Counted from the first letter of the stretch, positions 12,041-24,900 are shown. The stretch: DNA of 64,000 nucleotides from Neckera pumila (GCA_963969595.1 OZ018408.1:38936108-39000107), one strand, 5' to 3'. The notes: generated from the sequence alone by a model not told the origin. Translations and numbers: made by a program.

Positions 12041-13228
12041 CAAAAAATAGTGAAAACATCCCCCAAAACACGGATTTCTTATAGTGATCCATACTTACAT
12101 TGGCTGCTATCCTTGTAAGTTTGGTGAAATGACAAGAAAGCTCTAAAATGTCTAGTGATAAAGTTTAAGGTGCAAAATTTGTCCATTTAAAGGTTGATCC
12201 CGCCTTTTTCATGGGTTTTCGTGGATGGAAAGATTTTTTAGCTCATTTTCAAACAAAGAGAAATAGCTGCAAAGTGTAACATAAATATTTTCATATTTTT
12301 TGAAGCGTTATTGAATTATTTATAAATTTTCAAAGTGTATGTGTTGTACAGAGGTCCCTATTTGTAACCCTAGGTCTTCCAATATCCATTTACTTGCAAC
12401 TTGTAAAGTGATTTTGGGAAAGTAAAGAAAATGATTGGTTTCTTACAATGAATTATATTATTTTCCTTGATCCATTTAACAGATGTAGAGGTCAATTTAA
12501 AGACCACCTTATATCCAACTTAAAGCTTATTATAGGGGCAATTCTTGGAGCATGCACAAAACTAGTACCTCCTACCTTAGTTGGATCAACTTCAGCGTTT
12601 TTTGCATTCATTGTTGCAGCATTGAACAGTGACGATTGCATCTTTATTCCCGGGCAAAAAATATAAACAATCCCTTGTTGGACTACCAACTGCCATCACT
12701 GTCCTGGGGTAAAATGTAGTATGGACGACCTCACCTATGGTGGCCCTTGAAACGCCGGGCACCCATGTGAACCACCTAAATCCTATGGAGTGCAACAAGT
12801 AGGGTTTAGGCCTGGAGCGGAGCGCCAGGAGGAGTGGAGCTATAGTACTCTATAGGGTTGATAAAAAGGGGCTAAGGGTTTACCAAGTTCTTTTGGATTT
12901 TATAAAAAAAATTAAAAAAAAATTTGAACAAGACCTATGCCCAATCATTCCCCGGGTGCTAGCGGAGCGAGGTCGCCAATACTACATGTGTCCCACTGTC
13001 CTGAACATCCACCCACCAATTAAGGTAGTTTGCTCTAAATGCGCCCATCTTCTTCAACCGCTTCTATAATTAGCTTTGGAATGGATTTGAGGTGGTCCTT
13101 GAGTCCACTACTTTAGCCATTGAGTGCATCGAGGAAAAATATTATTTATTGCAAGAGCCAATTATTCTCCTTGATTTCTTCACATCTCTTTACAAGTTGG
13201 AAGTGGACACGTATTGGAAGACCTAAAG
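12041..13228. other. Intergenic DNA, no gene recognised
   Basis: AT-rich, with a slightly GC-richer patch at 12.7-13.0 kb. Short open frames on both strands at 12.45-12.8 kb mirror each other and have no recognisable motif. Confidence 0.4.
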
Positions 13229-13753
13229 TCACAAATAGGGGTCTAGGACAGAAATCTTTGAAAATTCATAATTTATTCCAAAAAGGTGGGCTTTTATGTC
13301 CACATACTTCCTAATGGTTGAAGCACCAATTTTAAAACAATCCGCCATGTGCTTCGGACTATGGCCATGTGCAAATTTATAAAGCACATATGCCATAATT
13401 TTTTTGATTTCCATTTGTGGCCTCATTTGATTCACACACCTACTTCTCAAGAATGGAGTTAATATATTCACCAAGTTTTCAAATGCACCAAAACTCATTC
13501 TATAAAAGTTTTTGAACTTGTTGTGATGCATTTCATTACTTACTCTCCACACTACCCTCTCTACATAATTCTAATGTGTCACTTGCCAAGGCTCTACCCC
13601 AAAAATATGGGGAGCATTTGATTTCTTCCTCTTACAAAGCAAGAACAACAACCAAAGAAAATGAAATCCCATAGAAGTCCCACCACCGGAATTCAAGACC
13701 TTCCAAGTCCGGCTTTTGTAATTCAAGCATTTGTTCATTGTCATAGAAAGCAT
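13229..13753 (-). mobile_element. PIF/Harbinger-type transposase remnant
   Basis: The upstream piece (13753-13571) ends FGVEPWQVTH and then a stop. The next piece (13552-13229) reads WRVSNEMHHNKFKNFYRMS, then FAHGHSPKHMADCFKIGASTIRKYVD. This helix-turn-helix-like block is typical of the N-terminal part of plant Harbinger transposases and HARBI1/ALP1-like proteins. The catalytic DDE part is not readable downstream. One in-frame stop separates the pieces, so this is a dead fragment. Confidence 0.55.
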
Positions 13754-14700
13754 GAGCCACTCTTGAGCACAAAATGTGGCTCCATATCCACTTCAAAAAC
13801 TCTCTCAAGTCGTTTTCAAATAAAAATTTGGTCCTAAGACCCTAAAATGGGGAGGACCTTGCAAAGCTTGCAGTCAACACAAAATGTAAGTCAAAAACAA
13901 CAAAGAAACATTCTCCACAATATGTACTACCATTTGCAAAAAAAACAAAATCAAACCAAATAAACATACCAAGATAATTGAACATGAAGTTGAAGCTCTC
14001 CCAAGCCCTCCCAAATTCTCCCAAGCTCGAACACCAAAAAACTCACAATTTTCTCAAGTAATCTCAAGTCGCTCAGTTGAGAGAGAAAACTATTTTCTCT
14101 CTATTATGCGCCGGGAATAGTGCTGACCAGATCGACACAAAAGACGAAGGGAGGATGGGTGGTGACTTGGTGGGCCAGGAGTCGCCTGGGGAGGGCAGCG
14201 CGGCCACAGAAGCCTGAGCAAGGCCCACTGCCACGGAGCCCCCCTTGTTTTTCTTGGAGGATACTTAACGTCTCACCCACCGATCAACAGTGGAATGGAA
14301 GTCCAGTTTTTCTGGAACGCCCATTCCACCGCTAATCGGTCGACTTCACCGGACTCCAACTTGGCTTCATGGAAGGAGGCCCTAAAGTAGCCAACTCCTT
14401 TCCGATCACCCTCCCATTTCCGATCAATAGCTTGATCCAAATGTAACCGTAGCTTTATAGGCCATTTGATTCTTATTTGATTCTTCTGTAATGAATAACA
14501 CATTGGCACCTAATAAAGTTGCCATTGATCAAGAATGGGCTTGCCAATTGATCGGAAATAGGAAACCCCTGACTTTTCCACTTCTTTAATTTTTACTAAT
14601 TCTACACTTGATGAAAAATGACCAAAAAATGACAATCTTTCTGATTCCTATTTCCTCACTAGAGAAAATTTTCTCCTCCGCCATTGCTCATCTCACATAT
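13754..14700. other. Intergenic DNA with GATCGGAAAT-rich decayed repeat
   Basis: No gene was recognised. 14.38-14.74 kb contains several inverted and direct copies of a TGATCGGAAATAGG-like motif, also seen near 7860. A GC-richer patch at 14.12-14.3 kb has open frames on both strands but no recognisable protein. Confidence 0.35.
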
Positions 14701-16718
14701 GCTGAAATGCTTAAGTGATCAGAAATGGGAGATCTACCTTAAGTTATTCTCGGTCGGAGCGTCCTAAAGTTAGCGTTATTCGAGAACATTGCATCATGAT
14801 TAGCAAGTCTGCAACGGCTGTTACTGGTGCTTTAGTCGGCACGATGACCTTACCGACAATTTTGCAGACATTTCTGCCGTCTGGAGGACCTTTCATAAGT
14901 AGTCTGTCGCGCGTCACCGAATAGCACACAGAGCGGTTTTGTGAATTGAAATTGGTTACATGCATGCAGATTTTGCGCATTGCTTCTGAATCAAGGTGAT
15001 TGAATCCTGTTTTGAGCTCGCATGATGTTTTTTCTCTCTCGAAGTTGTATTGTAAATCCTCGGGGCCTCTTCCTCTCGATCAAGCACGCAAATTAGGGTC
15101 CAGACTGTCGATCTCGTGACGAGCTTGTTGATACTAGTCAGAGCTTGGGTTTTGATATTGTCGGTCATTGACGATGGTTACTTTCAATTGATGTTTCTGA
15201 GGTCGCTGATTAGTTGTTCCACCAGTTAGTTTCTGAGCTAGCTTGTTGAGGACAATTGATCGATATGTTGCAGCTAGCGTCGAACTGGAAGACATATCGC
15301 GGTTACACAACCTTTAACTGTGATCTAACCTTAAGATTTGGTACGTGGTGCTGGAGATGGTTACTAATCAAGACTTCAGATTGGCAGGTGTGAAAGTTGG
15401 CCACTTTAATGTGGCAAGCGCCACCACAAGAGTCTGCTCGCCAAATTCAGTGAGTTTAAGTTTGGGGCAACGCTTCCTTTTGTTCAAAGTATTGGACGAA
15501 TCACTCCTCGAGGATTTACTTTGTTAAGGTTAGCTAGCTTGTATGTTGTAATTGGACTACCAATTCATGGCTTTCCCTAGTAAGACAACAATAACAAAAT
15601 AGGAGGAAAAATGCACGTTTTGCGTTTATAGAGAATAGACATTCTGCAATAGTTGGTGGCTTTATTGGCACATATTGGTACTAATCAAATGCATTGAATT
15701 AGCATTTCATTGTGCGCTTTCTCTACATTGTCTGTCCCCCTTGTTAATTCAAATTCCTCAGACGCTCCTGAAAATCCGCATCATGTTATTGCATGACGTC
15801 CTTATGCAGTTGTCAGCGAAGCAAAAGATTGTTGTCAGTCGATGGAGAGGAAAATATGAAAAAGATGGAAAAGTCCTGCTGTCTTCTTAAGCTTTGCATT
15901 CTTCCATTATCAACCCATCTTGTTTTAAGTCGAATATGAAGTTCTTCCCTTGTTTTTTTCTCTGTGTATACCAGCCTTTGTGGAAGGCTTTCCTTGCTTC
16001 CCTTCAATTATCTTACCCGCCATTGTGTTTCTTAACTCCAGGGATCAGATCCAATCTCATTTTCAGTTTAGATATTACTTTTTGCGGGCTTGGATTCATG
16101 TTTTTAGATTGTTTATAATCAATCCAATTTGAAGTGCTGACTAGTTTCGTCCATCAGCTCGAATTCGGCTATTTGCGCAAGTCTTTCATATTTTTCTGGT
16201 GATGCTGATGTCTTTATGAGTTTGTTGAACTCTATAATTGAGTTGTGCTTGTTGACCAGAGAGTAATTTAAACATATGGAGGATGTGCTTTAGGTGAGGA
16301 AGTGATGTTTTCATTGGCTGGAGAGAAGTACTGTTATGTTTACAACAGAGCATTGTAAAAGAGCTGGTAAGCATCACGGGGATGCCAACCAGTACCTTTA
16401 CTTTTCTTGCCTCTCCTCACAAGATTGAAAAGATTGAAAAGATTGCTTTAGGCAACACTTCTACAAATACAAGAGAATTAAGGAAGCTGATAAGCATCAT
16501 GGGGCAGCCCACCAATATTTTTAATTCTATGGATGATATTTATGTCAGAGAAGGTTTACCTAGATTTAATTATGATACTCCCGTCGGTGGCGTTGGCTCC
16601 AAAATCAGCATTTGTAGAGCCTGGTTCTTGTTCTTGTTGTTGTGGCGCATGAATTGCCTTCTTCTGGTTTGGATACGGATTTGGATTTCCACCTTCGGGT
16701 GGCTGCAGATTCAGCATC
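14701..16718. other. GC-richer stretch, possibly transcribed, no gene recognised
   Basis: Less AT-rich than its surroundings. A 42-codon frame from an ATG at 14799 encodes a small hydrophobic peptide (TAVTGALVGTMTLPTIL core). Other frames at 15345, 15675 and 16382 lack motifs. I could not build a spliced gene; a non-coding transcript or a small-peptide gene remains possible. Confidence 0.25.
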
Positions 16719-17649
16719 TTAACCCCTAAAGTCCCAAGGGCATTTTTTTGTCAAAAATCACTCAAAACTGTCATTTTTGGTGCGTTCACCCAAGAACACA
16801 AAAAAAAACATTTTCTTAGAATCTAACCGTAGGATCTTGTACTTCACTTGTCAAAGATCATGTGGTAAAAATTTCATGAAGTTTGACCGTATAGATTGGA
16901 AGATATTAGCATTCAAAGTTGAAAAAGAAAGCTTTTTTGAACATTGATCTGCAATTTCAAATGACTTTAACCCCCATTTGTGGAAATTTTTTGCACTACA
17001 GACTTTGAATTTAAAAATTTTTATGTTGAAGATGTAAGTTGAAAGTCTACAAAAAAAATTTCAAAAAAAACACACTTGATTTTCATTCTTTAAAAAATTG
17101 TTAAGTAGAAATAAGTCCAAGATTGAAAAAAAAAAAAAATCATTAATAGCTCTTAGATGGGATTGAAATATAATAATCCCAATGGTGAGATTGTTTTATC
17201 AAGAAAACACAACAATCTCAAAAAAAAATTTGTAAAAAATTGTGAAAATTGCATTCAAAAATAAATCCTACAAGTTATTTTTTTAAAAGATGCTTAGATT
17301 GCCCAAAAAACAAGATTGTCCATAACTTGCTCATTATTAGTCCAAATAAAATGAATCAAAGCTTCACATGTAGACAAAAATATAAAGTTTCAAAGAAAAA
17401 AGAAATTGAAATTTATTTTGACTTTTTGCAAAAAAATTTGTGTTGCCCGCCGAGTTCAGTTTGAGGCTTTTGGTGGTATAACTTTTGCTCCCGGGCACCA
17501 ATTGAAATAAAAATTATATTCCCACAAAGCTAATCAATTTTTCTATCTTATGGAAAAGTTTCAAAAAGTTTCACTAAACATTGAGCCCATAGGTACCTTC
17601 CTGAGATCTGATTTGTCCCCCGAGGGGACAAAGGGACTTTAGAGGTTAA
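16719..17649. mobile_element. TTAA-flanked non-autonomous element A1, 931 bp
   Basis: Starts TTAACCCCTAAAGTCCC and ends, in reverse complement, TTAACCTCTAAAGTCCC. The interior has a conserved CCGTAGGATCTTGTACTTCACTTG-like segment shared with copies A3 and A4. There is no transposase. TTAA targets and CCC-starting ends are features of piggyBac-type transposons; assignment to that superfamily is inference. Confidence 0.75.
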
Positions 17650-17684
17650 CAAGAACGTGAAAAGTCAGAATAAGCCTGTAGGAC

Positions 17685-18337
17685 TTAACCCCTAAATGCC
17701 CAAGGCACCCAGATGTGGTGTTTACAAAACTTTGAAGTTAAATAAAACTTAACCAAGTTGCTATTTTTAGTAGGTTATAGTTTTACAAAGTTCTTTTTGA
17801 AGTCCAACTTTAGCATCAAAAATCCGATCTTGAAAATACATGATAGTGATTTTTCTATTTATGATTTTGTACAAGGGTACCCAGTGCAATCTTGACTTCC
17901 CGTAGTGTTGAGAGCTCTTGGAAATGAGCCTCAAACACACTAGATCTTCGAGGAAAATTTGCATTCAAAATTCATTTAAAAAAATAATAGAGTAGATTTT
18001 AAGAAGTTGTAAATTGATTGGAGTTATACAAGTTAGACTCTTTAACCTCAATTTTTTTGGTCACCAACTTTTTAGATTTGACTTGTGAAAAGAGGATTGA
18101 AAGACTTTGCATCACTTTTGCAATTTTAACACCCTCATGGTCAATCATTATAATCTTTTGCTGAATAAGTGATTTTGTTGTGTTTTCTTTTCCTATGAGA
18201 TCTCTTACATGTCTAGTTTGAATTTGTACAGTTACATTTAAAAAACAATTGATACAACTTATCAAATGTTGGCATTTTGTTCAAGTTAGAGCAAATTCCA
18301 AGAAACTCAAAACAAGCCTTAGGCACTTAGGGGTTAA
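17685..18337. mobile_element. TTAA-flanked non-autonomous element A2, 653 bp
   Basis: Left end TTAACCCCTAAATGCCCAAG and right end (reverse complement) TTAACCCCTAAGTGCCTAAG. It lies 35 bp from A1, and its right-hand TTAA is also the left TTAA of element B1. Interior AT-rich; an 88-codon frame on the minus strand is unrecognised. Confidence 0.75.
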
Positions 18338-18727
18338 CCTGGTAATGTTGCTGCGGACACTAAGTGTCCGATGAATGACAAAGAAACTTTGCATGTAGGA
18401 CGGTAGTGCAATTGTTCATCCTTGGAATTTCATGCAAAAAGGGAAGGCTTTTATACAGTAGTTTGACCTCAAATGAGTACTTTTTGTTTTCTTACAGTAG
18501 ATGATGCACACTTCCAAGCACTCTACACCTCCCAGGCCGGGGTTAAGTGCAACTATTCATCTATCCATCCTCAGAATTTTGTTGTGAAAAGGAAAGTCTT
18601 CTCCAGTAGTTTCACTTCTGGTAGTTTCACTTCCAATGGGTGCTTTAGCATTTTTTTTAAGCTAATGATTCCCACGGTATCGGAAAGGATGATTTCCACG
18701 GTCACCAGTCCGTCCTATAAGGGTTAA
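18334..18727. mobile_element. TTAA-flanked element B1, 394 bp, with internal duplication
   Basis: Shares GGACA-N-GTCC-AATGGATGA-like left sequence and GATGATTTCCA-GGTCACC right sequence with B2 and B3, and ends in CTATAAGGGTTAA. A block (TTCATC...GTAGTTT.AC...AATG.GT) occurs twice, at about 18409-18482 and 18543-18645, so this copy has a partial tandem duplication. Confidence 0.65.
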
Positions 18728-18827
18728 AGATTAATTCTGTTGAGTTCAATAACCTTGCTGCCATAAATTCAAACAACTAGGATTCTCATTTTGCCACAGA
18801 ACCTCCAGAGGATTCGGTCGCGTCTCC

Positions 18828-19380
18828 AATTCTCTTCAACAGTGTCGAACAATGTCTCTCGTCAAGACAGCTTTGCAAAGAGCAAACCAGAGATGCACAA
18901 CAATTGCTCCACAAAGTCATCCCCACACCATCGCATAACAACATGCATAAGGAAATCCCGGTGACCATTTCACATGAACTGGAACAGATAATAATAAGAT
19001 AAGCTCGCATCCTGATGAGCCAATGCACAAGATTAAGAAAGGAATACCATAAGCCATTCCCGTATTCTCTTTTAACAGTATTACACTATCGAACATCAAC
19101 AATTCCATTGTCTGCAAACAGTTCTCATCTGTGCACTGTCTAGTAAGACAGTTTGGCAAAGATCAAGTGAATCAACTCGAAATGCACAAAAGAATTGCTC
19201 AACAAGCTCTTCCCCGTACGATCGCAACAACATGCACAAGGGAATCCCGGTAACCATTTCACATGAACTGGAACAGCTGAGAAGAACATAAGGTCACGTC
19301 CTGATGAATCAAATGCACAAGATGTAGAAAGAAATACCATATTCGATTTCAGGATTCAAATCATTGCTCCTTTACAAGTA
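18828..19380. repeat. Tandem duplication downstream of psaK
   Basis: Two diverged copies of about 235-290 bp (starting near 18828 and 19062) share blocks such as ACATGCA-AAGGGAATCCCGGT, ACCATTTCACATGAACTGGA and ATGCACAAGAT. They lie just 3' of the psaK stop (psaK is on the minus strand) and may lie in its 3' UTR. Confidence 0.7.
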
Positions 19381-19400
19381 ATGCCGACAAATTGAACATT

Positions 19401-20286
19401 TTACATGCCAGTGGAGGCCTTGAGACCGAGGACAATTCCTACACCAATGACGTGGCCCAGTGCTCCGCAGGCCAGAGTGTCCGTGGCGGTGAATCCAGCG
19501 GGGTCGCCGGTCTGGAGGCCCGATTCCCTGTCCACAAGCTGAAGCCCAGCGGTGGACTTCCTGTTGGCTGAAGGTGCAAGGCCGAACCGTCCAGCGAACA
19601 GCATCAAGGTCGTGGAGGCAATCATGATCTGCAGTAGAAAATAATGAACATTCGCTACTAATAAATTTGAAAAGAAGTAGACAACGTGAGGCTAACGACC
19701 ATCCCTAACAAAATTACATAAAAAGGACTAACACAGAACATATACCGCAAACAAATTCCAGCATCATAAATAAGAAAATTCAGATACAGATCATTCAAAG
19801 ACCTTACCAGGTTGGTCGAGGAACCGATGTAGTCGCAGCGAGCTCCCAATGCACCCTTGCCAGCAATTTTTGGCATGGCCTAACAACCCAAAACAAAAAC
19901 AAAATTAGGTAACCCCACACATTTCAAATTCTCCATGAAAACCCATCAAAAACACAGCGATCACATCAACCCACAGACAAACCCAACAAACTGCAGAATT
20001 TTAACCCAATTCAAATCTCCAAACCCACTAACTAAACTCTCCGAATAAACACTTGTAACGACATTCCACACCAAGAATGTCCAGTTCCTCTCTTCCCTTC
20101 CCTTCAAAAGCAGTTCGGATACAACCGGATCCCCAAACGAACTCAATGCAAGTGCGAGCAGGAAGAATGTGGGGCGAAACTTACCAATGAGGGGAGGGGC
20201 TTGGCGAAGCTGGTTGTGGCCTTGAGGCCTTCGAACTGGCGCACGCAGGGGGCGGCGACGGACATCGTTGCGGCCATGGCTGCCAT
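19401..20286 (-). CDS. psaK: Photosystem I reaction-centre subunit PsaK (PSI-K), nuclear, 3 exons
   Basis: Minus-strand exons 20286-20185, 19879-19808, 19628-19401; GT-AG introns, all phase 0; 133 residues. Residues 1 to about 45 are an Ala/Ser-rich transit peptide, starting [14 protein letters not shown]. The mature part carries the PsaK/PsaG signature: a first helix ending [21 protein letters not shown], a Gln/Asp/Gly-rich stromal loop ([18 protein letters not shown]), and a second helix [20 protein letters not shown]. Length matches the family. PsaK binds chlorophyll at the edge of PSI near the Lhca antenna in the thylakoid membrane. The first of several near ATGs (20286) was chosen; the next, in frame, would shorten the transit peptide by three residues. 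Element B2 lies about 430 bp upstream. Confidence 0.96.
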
Positions 20287-20717
20287 TGCTGCTGCTGCTG
20301 CGAACAGGCGAATTGGTCTGTGCGAACAACCGAAGAAGGAAGTTGGGGTGGAGATGGGTGGAAGTGGCAATGCGACGGAGAACAGGGATGCGCGAGGTGC
20401 AAGGGCGTCTTGTGCTTGTTGGGTGTGGGGGCGATAGATGGAGATGTGGATATGGCGATGGGAGGCCAATGGGAGGCCGTGGCCTCCTTGCAGGATCCAC
20501 ACGCCCCCTGGGGGAGAGACTCTGGATAAGCCGCGGGACTTGCCGTAGCGCAGGTGGCGACGTTGCACTGGCTGGGGGGATGCTTCCGCCTCTCCCAGAG
20601 ACCGACGGGACAAAAGCAAGCCAGGCCCTCCGTTTTGCTTTGGGAGAAACGGCTTGAAACGCTTAAACCTCACGGTCTAATCGTGTATCCATGGTGTATT
20701 TGGCTCTTATTAGACTA
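20287..20717 (-). promoter_or_regulatory. psaK 5' leader and proximal promoter region
   Basis: GC-rich stretch, unlike the AT-rich surroundings, directly upstream of the psaK start. It keeps many CpGs and has no long in-frame extension of the PsaK reading frame that looks like protein. Specific cis-elements were not resolved. Confidence 0.4.
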
Positions 20718-20936
20718 TTAACCCTTAAACGTGGACACGGACATTTGGCGTCCAATGGATGAGAAGGAATTCTTCTAGTAGGATAGAAGTTCAACTATTC
20801 ATCTTTAGTATTTTGTTGTGAAAAGGGGTTTGGTTTGACTTCTAATGGGTTCTTTTGTAAGATTTTAAGCCAAAGATTGACATGGTAATGAAAAGGGATG
20901 ATTTCCAGGGTCACCCATTCATCCTCTAAGGATTAA
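20718..20936. mobile_element. TTAA-flanked element B2, 219 bp
   Basis: Starts TTAACCCTTAAACG and ends (reverse complement) TTAATCCTTAGAGG. It is the shortest and cleanest family B copy, and serves as the empty-site comparator for the nested insertion at 60072. Confidence 0.7.
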
Positions 20937-21013
20937 TTATGGACCAAACTATGATAGGATATACATCATTGGATTGGAAATTCAACAAGTGACATTACAA
21001 TATTCTTATACTA

Positions 21014-21908
21014 TTAATCCCTAAAGGTCAAAGACTATGTTTTCACCAAAAACACTCTAGAATTGCCATTTTTAGTACAAGTACCAAATTTTAGAAAAAA
21101 AACATTTTTGGACATACCTAATCGTAGGATCTTGTAGTAAACTTGTTTGAGAATATGTAGAAAATTTTTCAAAATTTACCAATTTGTAGATTGCAAGCTA
21201 TTAGCATTTGAATTGACAAAAAAAAAAATGTTGGGCCCTACAAAAAATCAGGCAACTGCACTTCATAAGGTCACATTTCAATGAAAAAATGTCCAAAATG
21301 GTGGTTACTCCTTGGATTCATTTTTCAAAGCAAGTTGGTTACATGCTTGAAAATTTTCAGACCATTTGGAATTGTACAACATTTAGGAAAAAAATAGGTT
21401 GTAGAAAGAAGTAGATAATGCTTCAAAACACAAAATATGTTAACTCCAACGGTTGTAATGTTTCAATAAACATTACACATCCTATGATTTTATTTTTTTC
21501 AAAAAATATTAAAAATTGAGTTAAATAAAGGACTTCAAAGTTTATTTTAGAGTAGGAAATCCATAACTGCCTGCAAACTAGAACACCTCATAATTTCCAT
21601 CTCATATATCAAAATGGAATAATTCAAATCTTTACACATATATATAAATCTAAAGACCCAATTTCAAGTTTTCATTTTTTTAAATTGATTTTTCAAAAAA
21701 ATTTTGAGCTGCCCACCGACCATTGAAAATAACATATCATTCAATAACTTTTTAACCATGTAGTCAAAAGGTTTGAAAATTGTTGGGCCTTAAAGCTACT
21801 CCTCATGTATGAAATTTTCAAAGAAAAAAAAATACAATTTCCATTTGTAATGAGCTGCCCAAATTTGCTATGTTGCCGAAAAACGCCGTTTGGTCCTTTA
21901 GGGGTTAA
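21014..21908. mobile_element. TTAA-flanked element A3, 895 bp
   Basis: Starts TTAATCCCTAAAGGTCAAAG and ends (reverse complement) TTAACCCCTAAAGGACCAAA. It shares most of its interior with A4. The right ~80 bp (a GCTATGTTGCCGAAAAA block next to the end) recur at both ends of the nested copy at 60072. Confidence 0.75.
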
Positions 21909-24900
21909 TTGTGGGTATGGTAGCCTTATGCGACACCAAGGTAACAAGAACATATGAGGTCTAATGTTTTCAAAATGAACTTTCTCAAGAAGTAGACTAG
22001 AGCTTCTTTGTTTTGTAAGGAACTTGTTTAAGGAACTTGCAACTCAAGTGGGCTCTCTCCCTTCTACCTATCTTCCTCCGTAGAATCCGTAGAATTCTTT
22101 TTTCCTCCTTTTGTACCTCTTATTTATTGTCTAGCATTGTTTCTTGCTTTTAGCTTTGTTGGAATTGGCTACTAGTTCATGTTGTCCCTCTCTTCTCCCC
22201 CGTAGGACCTCTTTGGGCCTTAGCCGTTGCCTCTTCTCATAACCTTGTTTGAGACCTAGTTAGAAAGCTTTGTTCTTGTCATGTACCATTCTGTCTTTTG
22301 GTTGAAGGAGAATAATGACCTATTTGGAAATTATCCTTTTAGTATAATAAGTTTGTTCCAAGGAAGACGGTCAAGTAGGGAATCTATGTTAATAACTTCT
22401 GTAACTAGAATCAAAATGTCTCGACTCAAATTCATTAATCCAACTTGGAATTCCATAGCCAAAAACATTAATGCAACGACATTGGTTATCCCACTTAAAC
22501 TTCACATCAAATTTTACCATACAATGAACACTCTTGTAATTAATACATTTTTGTTTAAACATATACTTTAAATACAATACACATAACAATTTCCAATTAG
22601 GCTCGCAGATAACACTTCCAAACTTCAACCAAGTAGATGAAGCACATGCACATCACTCACATCACTCACTTCACATTCACTTGACTTCAAAATATATCAT
22701 ATTAATTTGATTTAGTGAGCAAGTTACTATTACAATTTTGAACATTCATTTCAACAGTTTGTTCACAATCATCTTTTCACTTGACACTTGAACTTCTAGC
22801 TATGCAACTTCTCCACCATTTACACATTTTCACACATCACCGTAAACATCCAATTTGACTTTGATTTGGCACACCTTTGTGCAATTGCAAATCCAATTCA
22901 ATTTAATCAATTTGGTAACCGTTCATTTGAGTTTCCTATTAAAGGATTTTTGTTCTTGTTTGTCTTCATCCATTATTTTGAGCATTTTAGGCAATGTGTC
23001 CAGCTAGTCAGGCTATTCGTATTTGTGTATTTTTGTTAGGTTACCAACTTCTAAACATCCAAATTGGAACCTACATACAACCAACCATGACAACTCCCAC
23101 ATCCACTCCCAACTCGGCTTTGACATTTAGATCATTTTCCACTAGGACAGATACTCTTGCAGATGAACTTGGTCATCAAAATCTGAATTGAAAATCTACA
23201 AATGGTCAATATGACACCTAATTGGAATATGACTTTAATTTCTTATGAAATTTGAATCCAAAAATTGAACTCTCAACTTGGTAAAATACCTATAAAACTA
23301 CCAAATTGGAACACAATAACTAGACAAACTGCCCAAGTAGAACAAAACACACCAAAAATTCACTCAAAATTTACAAAGAAAAAATCAAAATTGATTATCT
23401 ACACTTCTCCTCACATAATTTGAGATGGGATTTCAAAGTGAACATGTTTCAGTGGATGTCATTTTAGCATTTGTGCCTTATTGTGTTCAAATATGACACC
23501 GTATAAATAGAATATGTGGCCATTTTGCAACTTCTTAGATGTATAAAAGGTACAATAATGATCCAAATGGGGAATACCACGTGTCATTGGACCTAACTCA
23601 ATAGGTATCATTAGAAAAAAATTGGGCCTTCTAAAGGGCCGCAAGTTCCCATAAGTTCTCCACAAGTTTTGCGTAGTTTCCGACTGCTGAAACTGTGCCA
23701 CTGCAGCAGGGTGACATGGCTGAACCTCGGCCACATTAGATTTACAAAAAAAAAAAAAAAAAAAAAAGTTTTTAATTTTTTAATTTCTTTCTTAAAATGA
23801 AATTTAGTATTTTTTTTTTATTTTTTTTTATTTTTTTTTTTAAATATATATTTTTTACAGCCCATACCACTGTTCATAACATAGGGACAAATTGGAGAAC
23901 GGGCTTGAAACGGCCCTTTTTTGGCCCCAAATCCCATCTAATGACAAACTTTTGTTACTACCATATATTTTCAATTTTTATACTTTTTATATCAAATATG
24001 CAAAAACACCATGTTGCAATCCAAATTCTCAAAACTTTTAGGTATGTGGTGAAATAGTGAGTATACAGTATCATATTTGACGCCTAGGTTATAGAAATAT
24101 TGCAGAATGTACACCATTGGATTGATAAATCAACAATTTACATTTTTGGTTTGGAAAAATGAAAGAAATTATTGTTGTTATTTTATTTCTCTAGCATTTT
24201 CTATTTTTTTTTTTCACCAATTTTTAGTTTTTAATTTTCATTTGTGAATTTAACATTGAATCTTCATAATTAATATATTATATAGGAGGAACAAATAACC
24301 ATTGCATTGCTAGTGAGACATATAGGAGGCGCAATAATAATCTAAATTGGATGTACTATATGTCATTGGATCCAACTCAACCTGAGAACTTGTGTTACTA
24401 GTGCATAATTCAATTTGTGGACCTTTTATGTCAAATTCTGAAAAGTCTCCCAAAGATTTTTAAGGAGCTAATCTTAATAATATTTGTCATGGAAGGTCGT
24501 TTTAAAGAAGAAAGTTGTAGTGTGAGTGAAGAGCCTAGATTATTTGTTTAAAATTTCTTAAAAAACTGTCACCATTTCTAAATAATTTAAGAGTATCTAT
24601 TACTGTGACTACAAGTGCTTATAACCATCACCGAATGCCAACTATGAATTATTTACAACAAAATTATGGCAAGTTAAATAAATCAAATGAAATTGATCTC
24701 AAAGTGCACCAAAGTTGATATTATAGATCATAAACAAAGTACTTGAAGGTGATTTTGTATCCCCTAAACTTCTCAATCTTCTAAACTAAATCTTCAAATG
24801 AGTATATAAAAAACTCTTTCTTTTATATACAATTTAATAAAATTGAGATGTATAATATATTGACTAAGACTTCATGTCGTTGGGTATAACCATCAAGGAC

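Noticed and set aside
12041..12130. P-loop of the NBS-LRR pseudogene
   Set aside because: A GGGGGATGTTTTCAC stretch on the minus strand lacks a readable GxGGxGKTT and could not be placed in frame.
20143..20673. Long frames on both strands around psaK exon 1
   Set aside because: They extend through the psaK donor site or lie antisense in the GC-rich leader; the spliced PsaK model explains the region.
23742..23850. Poly(A)/poly(T) tracts as a processed-retrogene tail
   Set aside because: No recognisable gene precedes the tract and no flanking duplication was seen.
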